A DNA stretch of 64,000 bases, taken from contig NC_087063.1 of NCBI RefSeq assembly GCF_963678635.1, positions 11,380,368-11,444,367 of the forward strand, in the 5' to 3' direction. Positions 24,292-35,238 of the stretch are shown one piece after another. Made by a program: the position numbers and the translations under genes. Every line of letters starts with the position of its first letter. Position 1 is the first letter of the stretch. Under the pieces are notes generated by a model. It saw only the letters and a program-made list of their open reading frames with translations, had not been told where the DNA came from and ran no database searches. Origin of the DNA: Symsagittifera roscoffensis (lineage: Eukaryota > Xenacoelomorpha > Acoela > Convolutidae).

Positions 24292-27084
24292 TTGCCGGAG
24301 AGCAGCTCTCCTGGCAATTCAAGGAATAACGACCAAAGAATCCTCATGGAATCACCTAGAAGGAGAAGAATAGAGGCCTCAGCCAGAGTACCTTTCTTGG
24401 GAACGCTGCCCGAAGAAGAATGGGAAGTACATCACCGAGACCACGAGAGTAGGACGGGATGCAAATTGGACAGAGTGGCGTTCATGGAAGAAGTCTGGAC
24501 AGTGGTTCAGAGCTATGGGACCCAGTCCATTCTGAAAACGGGTCTCAACCAACCCTTGATGAGGGAAGTCCTTGACAAGCTTGATGAGTGTGAAGGGAGA
24601 CTGAGTGAGTTGTTGATCGACTCGGCCACTGATGAAAGTGAAGCGAATTCTCCCATCAAGATGACACCGCAGGACGATAAAGGAGAGGTGGTGTATCTGT
24701 CAAGAACCAGGAGAGGGACGATGCGATCAAAATTGGTGATTGATAAGATCAATGCGATGAAAATGAAGTTCATCAGCAGAGTGATACCAAGGAGAGTCGG
24801 AAAGACGAAGGTGGATTCGGAGATATCGATGAAAGCTGTTAACTCAGCGGAAAGGAAACGAGCCGAAGGGGTCATGGATTTTGGACAAGGTGATTATCAA
24901 TTGCCTGGCACAGATAAAATGTTGACTGATATAGCGATGGTGCCACCCATTCTCATGGCGGGAATAAAGTCAACAGGTTATAAATCCAAAAGGAGTGACC
25001 GCACTCTGACTGGAGCAACCTTAGAAATGGAAATACTCAGTCAATGTGGAGAGAGCAAAATGAAAGACTTTAAGCCATCTCCCATGAATCATGGAAACGG
25101 AAATGTCGCAGGACAACTAGTACCAGTGGGGTATAACCGACTGACAGTATCGGAGGCTGTGTCGATAGATGAACCGGCCGGTGGATACATGGAAATGTTG
25201 GAGTACCGAAACTCGGCTAGAGGGTACGTGATGGCTCTGGAAGACAAGAGTGCCATGGAGGGTTATCTGGAGACAATGTTGCAAGGCACCACCCTCAAGC
25301 AGAAAGCGTACGGGACTTTAGCGTCGTCTGAGATACAGGCAGAAACGATGGAGCAGTTGGTGAGCCTTCCATGGAAAGCAGTGGTATTAAGGTACTTCGA
25401 AGAAGAGATGAGGACTACGCCAAGAATACACGCTCTCGTGGCAGTACCTTACGTAAGAATAGAGTTACAACTGAGGTTTGCCTGGTGCATGATGGGACTG
25501 ACTCGCGAAGAGTATGATTCAGAAGAAAGGAAGAGGTCAAAAGAAGAGAAGGTTTCCCTTATGACGAACCTGAGGGATCTGATAGTCCAAGAGGGAGCAG
25601 CAGTAGCGTGTGCGAAGCGGAGAGACGCTCTCTGTTTCATTCGATTCATGATAGAGCAGATTTCAGTACCTGCATTGAACACTTGTGTTAAGATGTTGAG
25701 TGAAGGCGATGAGCGAGCGAAAGCCTTACTCTTGCTAGCACTGCTAGATATGCAGCAAAGCAAACCGATGAGGGTGAATATGAAAGAACCCGAGGAGTTA
25801 GAGCCCATGAGAAAGATAGACGAAATCAGGAGATTTTCAAACAAGGAGCTGAGACTCACTAAAGAATCTATGGGGGCACCGCCGAAATCCAGCGAATACT
25901 GTGGACTGATCAAGAAGAAATCGTACAGCTACGTATCCGGAATCATAGGGATAGCGTACAACCCTTTCCTGAGTGAAGACATACGCGATTGCTTCTTCGA
26001 TTACGAGCAGGCAGTGTTACTAAGATTCTGGACGTCCAGAATTGTAACGATTAAGAGCGTTAATAATCCACAGGCCAAATTGGGACTGGTCTACGAAGAA
26101 GAAGTGACTGCACCTTCCGTACCAAAATCCGATAAAAGAGTGGAGTTTGGGTTGGGATTCTCAGATGAATTACTGAGAACGAGCTTGATGGCAGTGTGGG
26201 AATTGATGAGGCCATCATGGTGTCCTAGTCCCAACGCTGACTCGATATTACGGGCGACACAAGACGTGCAGAGGGAACTGAATGCAGACTGTAACCTGCG
26301 TGACCTTAACATCATATATAATGTGATGATAACGGCCTCTAGGAGCAACGGAGAAGATAAAGTGGAGTTGCCTGGCTGGGGACCAGAAGACTGGGTCAAA
26401 CCTGGTAGCTGTCTGGCGGAAGTCTTTGGACTGGAGGGTCACGTTTGTGGAGGTCTGGACTGTGTGAAGACCCTAGAGAAACAACACAAGCAATTGACGG
26501 TATTGTTAGGAAACGTCGTGATGAAAGCAAGAACGGAAACGGAACTGATAGCGGATTGCCATGGAAGAACCGAGGTGAATCTAGTGACTGCACTAGGATT
26601 CTACAGCATATTTTGTTCTATAGAGTCACTATTGAATCTAGAACAGAAACATGAGATGGTCACAGCCATCAGTGTAGAAGTATTCCCAGGAGTTCTGCAG
26701 ACTGAGCAGAAGTACATAGGAAAATGGAGGGAAGCGATCGAGACGGAAATGAACATCAGATACAGTGAGACTTATTGTAGACCATCGGGAGCACGATATT
26801 TGGTGGGTTCGAAATTGGCTCCAATGTGCAAAAGCAGATACCCGGTACATTTCGTAGCCGTGGATGTAAAGAGTACGAGAACGATCGTGGATCAAGCCTT
26901 CTCAGTGCCGAAGTGTGTGAGACTGGCGAGAATGTCCGAAAAATCTTACGAGTTGCTATGTAAGATGTTCTCAGCAGTTCCAGAGAGAACCAAGGAAGAG
27001 TTGGAATCAATACTAGGAAAGAAGTTCATGGGATACGTGAGCGGGAACTTCAGTGACTTTGAGAGACAGAAACAGAGAGGATGA
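24292..27084 (+). pseudogene. Element A ORF2 part 4: large unrecognised conserved region
   Basis: This is the longest open stretch of A (930 codons). The nominal start codon is TTG, so it is a continuation of ORF2. It is conserved with B (32089-34443) and, from the middle on, with C (51384-53729). Shared landmarks are ESPRRR.IE, SGI.GIAYNPF, PSWCP.PNA, a Cys/His cluster (SCLAEVFGLEGHVC then C), VEVFPGVLQTEQK and SVPKCVRLARMSE. The Cys/His spacing could bind a metal. No transmembrane segment or signal peptide is evident, so an envelope role is not supported. Function unknown. Confidence 0.65.
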
Positions 27085-27961
27085 ACTGTTACAGATTACA
27101 ATACAGTAGACGAGAATGATGAAGTCCACCGAGTGATGATGGAAGTGGAATCATTACTGGAAGCTTCGGGAAAACGTAATTGGAGGAGCATCATGTTGAC
27201 ACATGACGAGTTTCCTGGCCACTGCTTGCTGCAGACCTGGTGCTATCCCAAGCGTAGTAATCTGATGTTGATCTGGGACTCTGGAGAGCTGCTCTCCATG
27301 GGTTTACCAGACTCATCACAGCCCATAACAATAGTGATAGTGGGAGTTATGATGGCGATACGATGGCTGGAAGCTCATGTGAAAGAAAACAATAGACAGG
27401 AGGCGCCGACGAGAGAACAGTTGCGGAAATTAGATTGTCTAAAAGATTTAGATATTTTTGAGACAATGTGCAAAATTCTGAAAATTCCGATGGAAGTGAA
27501 GAAGATATGGGCAGAAAACGATTGATGCCATGGTTCAGAGCTAGCATGACTGCATGGTTGTACGAATATGCTAAAAAGCATATGTCGAAGCACGGCAGAG
27601 TGTACAGTGAATATCAGCTGGAAATTGGAGCAGGAGCTTTCAAGCGAGCTCTCGTGACTCATCGGAATGCAGTGACCACCGCTGTGAAAAGAATTTCCAG
27701 GACAAGTGAAAGTAGTGGAAAGGAGAAGACAGAGATGTTGAATGAAGATTTGGAGAGAAATGTGATGTTGTGTCTCCACAACAGCTTCTGCAGGAACAGA
27801 GAATCTAACGTGGATCCGCTACCTTGTTGCAAACAGAGTGTAGAAGAGCAGAAGGTTGGAGGACTGCTTCCAACAGCGTCAGGATAGCTAACGACGTGTT
27901 GCAGGATACAGAAACTGAGAGTGCAGAGTCATTATCACAGGAGGAGGAAATGGAACATTGA
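27085..27961 (+). pseudogene. Element A ORF2 part 5: C-terminal region
   Basis: The C-terminal end of ORF2 is split over frames 27133-27525 and 27468-27887, with a last slip near 27880 that leads to an acidic tail ending at TGA 27959-27961. Landmarks shared with B and C are THDEFPGHCLLQTWCYPK, MPWFRASMTAWLYEYAK, LTHRNAVTTAVKR and the Cys-bearing LCLHNSFCRNRE. In element C this region and part 4 form one frame, so the breaks here are mutations. Function unknown. Confidence 0.65.
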
Positions 27962-28748
27962 CGAATGGCCGAAAAACGAGATGCAAAAAGAGACGAAATT
28001 AGAAGAACTTAGAAGTTTTAGAACTTCTAAACGACGAAAAAAGAAGAAAACAAAGGAGTGATGAAGAAAAAATTAAAACTCAGAATTGTTTTATGTGTAA
28101 AAAAAACTCAAGTGAGAAACCAAGCAACCAAGTTGTAATTGAAAACTGAAACATTTAGTTGAGTTTTGAAATTGTTGCATTTATAAATTTGCATTTTGAT
28201 TTTAGTTGAGTGGCTTTAGAGACACTGGCTTACTATGTATTTAGAAAGGCTTGAGTGAAGGAGTATATTTAAATATTCCAGCCTGCATGATTGTTTTTAA
28301 TCAGCTAGGAGAACTGATCACTTTGTGTTGACATGAAAGGCTTGGGTAATCTCTCGAAGAGGGAGATTGTTTCATTGTTCTTTCTAACCACAGAGTTTCT
28401 TAGTTTTAATATTTAGGACAATAACAAGCGAAAATTCCGAAGGGAAGAAGCATAGTAGGATAATTTTAGCTTGTTGGTTGGCAGGACTGTCCTGCAAACC
28501 AACACCTTTTAAATCTAAGAGAAAAAGTCTTTAATCAGGACATTGACATAGGAAGTCGGAAAAGATGTTTTTATCTTAGGTCATATCCTCAATGTGCAGA
28601 TTAATGAAAGAATTTGGAGGCTATTTTGATGTAGTATGATGCCAATTATATTCTGCAGTGAGTCGATATGACGTGGATAAAAGTAGTTTCGTGCATTTTG
28701 TAAATTCTGTTCGATGACACTGTACCTATTTTACAAACATTGCGAGTT
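27962..28748 (+). other. 3' untranslated region of element A
   Basis: This holds no gene. It has a perfect 9-bp stem with a TTAG loop at 28009-28030. An almost perfect palindrome lies at 28474-28502 (14-base arms around one T, one mismatch). The block CCACAGAGTTTCTTAGTTTT starts at 28388 and is identical for 26 bases in element B (30680-30705, other strand). Confidence 0.6.
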
Positions 28749-28783
28749 TCAATGAGGACATTGACCGGACTGTCCGGGGAGTA
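28749..28783 (+). promoter_or_regulatory. 3' polypurine tract with upstream stem-loop, element A
   Basis: A 6-bp stem, TCAATG (28749-28754) with CATTGA (28759-28764), closes an AGGA loop. TGTCCGGGGAGTA (28771-28783) then abuts the LTR start TGTGAC. By position this is the primer site for plus-strand DNA synthesis. The same stem-loop and tract, with compensated stem changes, occur in B and C. Confidence 0.8.
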
Positions 28784-29424
28784 TGTGACATTCAACCAGA
28801 ATGGATCAAAATGCAGATTCAGCGTATTCGAAATTTTAGTAGTGAACCTTCCGAATTGGCGATTTTGAAGGAATAAGAGCGTTATTGGAACGATTGGCCA
28901 AACGGTGAGGGCTAGAATATTCTGGTATTTTGAAATTTCAAAAGTTCGAATTATGAAGTCATATTTCTGAGAAACGTCAGAAACGGCCATTTTGGCAGAA
29001 AGTCGAAGAAAAACACAACAACATTAGTTGCGCTGACGATAACAACGGAAGTCGTGATTGAGAAACAACAGCAGATTGCAGGAATAGCAGAGACCGTTCC
29101 GAGTTGCAACTATTGTGTCGCTACAATAGTTGCAAGGCCGTTGCGAACAACGGCGAAGGGTGGAAAACCAGCCTTCCGGAAAGAAGATAAGGACCTTATT
29201 TACCCGGATTCAAGAATCCGGAGGGGTCTCGGGACTGAAACTTTTATCGACTTGAAAACATTTAGCTTCCCTGTCATGTCCTGATTTGAATTTAATTAAC
29301 ATCTGAATTCATTTTGCTAGGATGAGAAGCTAGGAGTTGGGGGAAGGGGTTGAGCCATCTTCGATGGAGATGATGATTTTTATCTACTGAACAAAAACAA
29401 TAACAATTCAATAAGTAGTAGTAG
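28784..29424 (+). repeat. Truncated 3' LTR of element A
   Basis: It begins with TG right after the polypurine tract and is similar in outline to the LTR of element B read on the other strand, including a shared block near 28970-29000 (CTGAGAAAYRYSARAAACGGCCATTTT in B and A notation). It contains the CCGGAGGGGTC box at about 29217 and a CCATC/GATGG hairpin near 29352 that B and C also carry. It is cut at 29424, where B's LTR begins, so about 240 bp are missing compared with the 880-bp LTR of B. Confidence 0.7.
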
Positions 29425-30304
29425 TGTAACATTCGCCCAAATACTACACAGCGACGGAGCGTAGAAAAAGTACCTATTAACGACTGGCAGGCGTCAGTTA
29501 CCTTAATTCTACTCATTTTTCACCGTCTCGACCTTGCCAGTTGATTTTCTGGTCTGTCTAGGGCTAAGTAAAAGTTACCATTTTTAGGCCATCAGTCAAA
29601 CGACTTTTGATCAGCTTTCGTTTACATGCGAACACAACCACATAGCTGAGTCTCGGATCCTCAGACTACGTGATTGTCATTAAAAACACGGCTCGAACAA
29701 CCTATTTTAATATGTTTTTGTGTGACAGTTCTATATCAAATCCATTGGAGATGGATTGACCCTTTCCTCTTTCTAGCTACTCATATTCTAAAATATCAAG
29801 TTACACCGGTGTTAAATTAAAGTTTCACGACATCCAAGTAGCTATACAGTCAGTTTTATACAGTCCCTTCACATAAACAGTCTCTGGGGGACCAAGCCTC
29901 CGCTCCCGTAATATTCCAGCGATAACGCTCTTATCTCTCCTAATTTGCGTCCCGGGAGGGTTCCGTGGAATACTCCTTCCCCACTGAAGCTTCCTTCTCC
30001 ACTAATATCCGCTGATAAGGGTCTTATCGTGCGTTGCTGCCACGATAAGAGGCTTCGTATTTTCCGTCTCTTGCACGACTGTTTTTCACATATCTGTCGT
30101 TGTTCTGATTTTCGTCACTTTTTGGCTCAAAATGGCCGTTTTTCGTATTTCTGAGAAATACCAACTTGAAAATCGAAATTTTACAAATAAATATTCCAGA
30201 ATATTCCGACCCTCCTTTCAAGCACTTTTTTGCTGTTAAGGCCTTTTCTCTCTAATTCGTGCTTCGTCGGAAGGTTGCGCTGTGCCATCTGGCCGAATGG
30301 CACA
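29425..30304 (-). repeat. 3' LTR of element B (880 bp)
   Basis: On the + strand it starts TGTAACATTCG and ends GGCACA, so it has TG...CA ends on either strand. It lies directly next to the polypurine tract at 30305. It differs clearly from the 883-bp LTRs of C but shares both terminal motifs and the ATCCAT/ATGGAT hairpin. No target-site duplication could be checked, because the partner LTR is missing. Confidence 0.85.
29854..29860 (-). promoter_or_regulatory. Candidate TATA box in the LTR of element B
   Basis: TATAAAA on the - strand, inside GACTGTATAAAACTGAC. It lies near the middle of the LTR, where a U3/R boundary is expected. An ATTAAA that could serve for polyadenylation lies further downstream near 29711. 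No experimental support. Confidence 0.45.
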
Positions 30305-30341
30305 TACTCCCCGGACAGTCCCCATCAATGTCCCTATTGAT
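30305..30341 (-). promoter_or_regulatory. 3' polypurine tract with upstream stem-loop, element B
   Basis: On the - strand the arm ATCAAT, a closing A-C mismatch, the loop GGGA and the arm ATTGAT form a stem. TGTCCGGGGAGTA follows and abuts the LTR. Same layout as in A and C. Confidence 0.78.
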
Positions 30342-31051
30342 CGCATAACACCGGGTTATCGTCAAGTAGTTATCCAGTTTTCTATAATCAATCTTACAAA
30401 TCGCATAAGAAAATGAAATTTATCTACCCCACCTCAACTCACTACGTGTTCACAAATGGCATCGTACTACATTTCACTGCCTTTCAACATTTTCACAAAA
30501 TTTGCACCATGAGGAGTGTCCTAGATAAAATTTCTTTTCTGACTACTTACGTCGTCTTGCCATGAAATTTCTTTTCGCTCTTTGTGATTAAAAAGTGGGA
30601 CATGGCACGGCCACGCACCCGTTAAAATTAACTTAATCGTCACTCACCAAGTATAATCAGTTATTTATGCGGTCCTTTCAATATTAAAACTAAGAAACTC
30701 TGTGGCTAGGAAAGTTATTGAGTTATCCACCCTTCTCGAGTGAGTTTACTCAATCTTACCATGTTGCCACACAGTGAAACTGTGTCTTACACAGGTTAAA
30801 AACTTCAATCGTGTTTAAATAGGTAAATATACTCACCTATGTTCTATATATACATACATAAATAGTCATAACTAAAATTTCTTTTTCAACAATTTAACAA
30901 TTGTAACAATTTTCAAAGTTTGGTTTGACCAAACTAAATCAAAACAAAAAGTTTAACAAGTTCAATAATCAAAACTTGGTTGATTGGTTCAAGTTTTAGC
31001 ACACAAAGACAATCAAGTTTTCTCTCCTTCTCTTCTATTCTTTGTTCATCT
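30342..31051 (-). other. 3' untranslated region of element B
   Basis: AT-rich, no gene. It contains the 26-base block shared with element A (30680-30705) and otherwise nothing recognised. Confidence 0.55.
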
Positions 31052-32086
31052 TCATTCCATCACTTCTCCATCTTGATCATCAGCTTCGCTGTCTTCCAAT
31101 ACTTTCTCCAGCATGTCCATGGAGTTGCGGGCCGTGCCCCAACTCTCCTGTTCCAACAGCCTCGGTTTGCAACAAGGTAGCAATCCAACATTAACCTTTT
31201 GCTCCCGGTTCCTGCAAAAGCTGTTGTGAAGACATAGGCTCACATTTCGTTCTAGGTCAGCTCTGAAGACCTCTTTCTTCTCACCTTCAGTTACACAAGG
31301 CGCCCCAGCTACCCGCTTCACCGCCGTGGTGACCGCGTTTCTGTGCGTCAGGAATGCTCTCTTATAGGCTCCTGGTCCTATATCTAGCTGGAAAGATTGA
31401 TAGGCTTCCGTGTTCCTTGACATGTGACGCTTCGCGCGTTCATACATCCATGATGTCATCCCTGCACGGAACCAAGGCATCAATCTTTGCCTTGACCATA
31501 CTCTTTCAATGGCTTTAGGTATTCTCAGAACCTTGCAGGTGGTTCTGAAAAGATCCAATTCATGACTCATCTTCACGTTGCTCAGCTGTTCAGGAGTCGG
31601 CACGGCCGTCTCTTGTTCACTTGTGTCCGCGTTAGCCTCCAGCCATCTCACTGCCAGCATGGCACTAACCACCACTATTGACACCTGTTGATTCTGATCG
31701 GGCAACCCCGTAGAGTATAACTCCTCCACGTCCCATACTAGCATCAGATTCCCGCGTTTAGGGTACCACAACGTCTGCGCCAAGCAGTGGCAAGGATACT
31801 CCCCATGGGTTCTCACTATTTTCCTTCGGGTCCGATACCCTGAGGCTCCCAGCAACGGTTCCACCTCCATCAGAATTCTATGTAAGTCGTCTTTCTCTTC
31901 TATGGTGGGGAATTCAGTGGGTAAGGCTCCACTCGCTTTCTGTTTCTGGAACTCACTCACATTGCCTTCGTTTAATCTCAGAAATTCTTCACCGACTACG
32001 TCTTGCAACTCGCCTTCAGATCTCTTCGGGACTGCCCGAAAGATCTTCGCCAATAAATCATATGACCTCTCCGACATTCTGGCCAA
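31052..32086 (-). pseudogene. Element B ORF2 part 5: C-terminal region
   Basis: A 344-codon frame starts inside ORF2: its first ATG is the Met of LARMSE, which is internal in elements A and C. It is therefore a fragment created by a frame slip near 32090. Landmarks are THGEYPCHCLAQTLWYPK, MPWFRAGMTSWMYERAK and LTHRNAVTTAVKR. LCLHNSFCRNRE and a Cys pair near LLPCC follow, and the frame ends in an acidic tail (EADDQDGEVME). Conserved Cys and His suggest metal binding or disulfides. Function unknown. Confidence 0.68.
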
Positions 32087-32088
32087 CC

Positions 32089-34443
32089 TTACGCACTTTT
32101 GGTGAAAAGTTGGTCAATCAACACCTGCTGTGTCCTTGCATCCATCACCACCATGTGTGTAGGATATCTACTACTGCAATATGGTGCGGAGTTTGAACCC
32201 ACCAGATATTTTGAACCAGTCGGTTTATGATAGGCCTCACTATCTTTCAGATTCATCTCGTTCTCCAGTGCTTCTCTCCAGCCTCCGATCTTCTGCTCCG
32301 TTTGCAATGCTCCAGGGAATACTTCCACGCTGAGGGACGTCACTAGCTCATGGGCACGCTCCAGGCGCTCAAGCGATTCAATCGAACTCGTCATGCTACA
32401 AAATCCCAAGGCTGTGATCAAGTTTACATCCGTCACCCCATGACAGTCCGCGACCAACTCCATGCCACTCTTATCCGACATGCTCAATCTTCCGTACAAT
32501 CGTGCCAGTTGCCGATGCTGCTCGCTCAGCGTAACTAGGCAGTGTCCCAGGTTACAAACATGTCCTTCCATCCCACTATGTTGAGCCAAGCATGTGCCTT
32601 GCTTCAACCAATTGCTCGATGGACCTTCCTCGGACAGCTCCGTGGATGGGTTGCTCTTCCGCTTCGTCAACCTCATGGCCAGCAGATGATGTATCATGGC
32701 CAGATCATGCAAACTCGCGTCATCATCCAGGTCTAACGTGATATCCGCCGTCATGTCCCAGATTAAACCGGCGTTAGGATGAGGACACCAAGAAGGCTTC
32801 ATGAGTTCCCACATCACTACTAGACTGGTTTTCAAGGGACCGTCCCAAGAACCACAATCAAAACTCACTTGCCCTTTTAGCTCGGGAATCGAGGGCTCGA
32901 CTACTCGTTCTTCCAAAATAATTCCAAGCTTGGGTTGTTCCACCATCAGCATCCCAGTCTCTTTAATACGTTTAACCCAGAAATTGAGTACTATGACTTG
33001 CTCATGGTCGAAGTACGCTTCCCTGGCTTCTTCATTCACGAAGGGATTATACGCCATCCCTGGTATGCCAGACACATATTGGAACGACTTCAGTTTCCCT
33101 AGTGTTGCAAACTCTTTTTGTCCTTTGACTGCTTCAATCAACTCCCGGCTCACTTTCAATTCTTTGTTGGAGTATCTTCTCACCTCTTCCAACTTGCGAT
33201 AGCTCTCCATATCATTCGACTCCTTGTTTGGTACAACCAACGGCATGTCCTGATACAGTTCCAGGAGTGCCCTAAGGAAGTTCCTTTCGCAATCAACTCC
33301 CTTTTGCCGAATGATCTTTATACATTCTCCCAAAACAGGAGTGGGGATACGATCCACCACGAACCTGACAAAGCAAAGGGCATCCTTACGCTTAGCCCAT
33401 GCTATCGCAGAATCGTCTTTTGAAATCAACGCTCGCAGAGCTTCCATCAACTCCAGCTCCTGTTCCCGTGATTTCGAATCATTACTGGCTTCATACTCCG
33501 CCTTCTTGATGCCCATCAGGCACCAAGCCAACCGTACTTGCAGATCAGTTCTCATGCAAGGATGAGCCAGGTATGCTGCCACCGTAGCAGGTGCATGCAT
33601 CGATTCGTCGAAGTATCTCTGGAGGGCCGCCCTCCAGGAGATTTCTAGTAGCCTTTCCAATCCAATTTCGTTCGCTTCAGAGGACATTACCGTGCCGTAT
33701 TCTTGTCGAATTAAGTTTGAATTCTCCGTGAGCTCTTTCAGATATTCCTGCATGGCTCGCTTCTCGCTCCAAGCCATCAGGTGCCCTCTCGCTGAGTTTC
33801 TCGCTTTCAACATCTCCACATAACCTCCTGCTGGATCCCCCATGTGGACTGATTCCGGCACAGTGACTCGACTGTACTCGACCACGTCGAGTTGTCCTTC
33901 CAGCTTCAGCTTGGCTATGTTGGTCCGCGAGGGCCTGTAATCTTCAAGTCCTCCAGATCCACATTGACTGATAATCTCCATCTCTAATTTAGTGTCTGCC
34001 AGGGTTCGTGCTGTTTTCTTTGATCTTACGGCAGTCGTGGTCAGAACTGCCAAGAGCATAGGGGGTATCAGATTCTCTTTTTCTCCCCCTGTCAGCGTTG
34101 CACTATCTCCTTGCCCGCTCTCGCCTGAACGACCTGCGCTCGTTAGAGAGGTCACCACTGCGCTGGCTCTCGACTTCACCACTCTCGGGTTCATGGCTCG
34201 ACTTCCTGTTTTCCCTCTTAGTTGCTTCAGCCCCTTCCTGGTTCGTCTGACAGGTAATTTCTTTGCGACTTGCTGATCATCGGAACTGTCTTCTGTTACT
34301 GACTCGGTCAGAACATCCGACTCCATGGAATTCACTATTTTCTCCAGGACCTCACGCATGATGGGTTGGTTCAATCCCACCTTCATTATGGACTGCGTCC
34401 CATATCGCCTTATCACGTCCCAAGATCTTTCCATGAAATTCAC
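32089..34443 (-). pseudogene. Element B ORF2 part 4: large unrecognised conserved region
   Basis: This 784-codon segment is in the same frame as the two upstream segments; only a TAG (Leu in element A) separates it from 34450-35232. It shares YG(T)QSI.K.GLNQP.MREVL, SGIPGMAYNPF, PSWCPHPNA, the Cys/His cluster GTCLAQHSGMEGHVC, VADCHG and VEVFPGALQTEQK with its relatives. It ends by frame slip just before the block SVPKCVRLAR of the other copies. No catalytic motif was recognised, and no membrane segment. Confidence 0.68.
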
Positions 34444-34449
34444 TCGGCT

Positions 34450-35232
34450 CTAGGTTGCCCCTGTCTTGCCTTCTAACTCACTTTGATATCTCTCCCATTC
34501 CTCTTCCGGCAGCGTGCTCAGGAAGGATACCCTCACTGATTCTTCGATTTTTCTCCTCCTTGGTGACTCATGGAGCAATTTCTGCGGATCCCTGCTTCGG
34601 CATTCTCTCGCCTGGCTTATTGGGTCTATCGGGGATAAGTCGGCCGACGCCTCCTTTGTAGGGGACATGAAAGACGATGGCGTCATTAGCAATAGACTCC
34701 CATCGACTTCCCCATCGTCGTCTTCACTAAACCGGTATTCTAGCAAGTCTCTCTCTAACGCTCCCAGATCCGTCTCACCCGGTTTTCCCGTCTTTCCCTC
34801 GGTGTCGTCGTCATCGTCCTGATCCATTAATTCATCATCACCTGCATCAGGTTTCGGCCTGGGTCCTGAAGGTCCTTGTTGTGAGTCTATGCCCGAGTCC
34901 GGCCGAGCCGGTACGGTCATGTCTCCTGCATGATAAAACAACTCATCATTCACCAGGAATTCCACAGACTCCTCGCCATGTGGTGCCAGGTCCTCTATTG
35001 TTATATATGAGCCTCCTCTGCTCTCCTTTGCCACTTCCATCATCACTACTTTCACTTCTCCTGACCACTTCAGTCTTGATAAGTCATCTGTGGGAGAATA
35101 CACTTTTCGAGAAGGTAGTGCCTTGATCTTTTTCCTGCTCCAAGCATCAGGAAATGAGAAGTCAAACGTGTGCGCGGCTGCAACGTTCCAGCCGATGAAG
35201 CGCGGCTCCATCCCTTCACTCCACTTCAACAT
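34450..35232 (-). pseudogene. Element B ORF2 part 3: acidic linker region
   Basis: This 260-codon segment continues the frame of 35239-37290 after a TAG where element A has Glu. An N-terminal block (GMEPRFIGWNVAAAHTF) matches A. It is followed by a strongly acidic stretch (MDQDDDDDTEGK) and ends in a basic block HESPRRRKIEES conserved in A. Probably a flexible connector within the ORF2 polyprotein. Confidence 0.62.
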
Positions 35233-35238
35233 TCTCTT

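Larger units (their letters stand above)
8211..29424 (+). mobile_element. Element A: giant Ty3/Gypsy-like LTR retrotransposon, degenerate
   Basis: The order is leader, gag, protease, RT, RNase H, integrase, macro-like domain, spacer, ORF2, 3' UTR, polypurine tract, truncated 3' LTR. It is about 21 kb long. Many stops and frameshifts break ORF1 (9039-18616) and a few break ORF2 (19014-27961). The 5' LTR is not recognisable as a unit; the leader arrives through the tandem array. The 3' LTR is cut where element B's LTR begins. Class assignment rests on the pol order RT-RNase H-integrase and the GPY/F-like motif after the integrase core. Confidence 0.88.

Noticed and set aside
24292-27961. ORF2 as a retroviral envelope protein
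   Set aside because: No signal peptide, no membrane-spanning segment and no fusion-peptide-like stretch could be seen.
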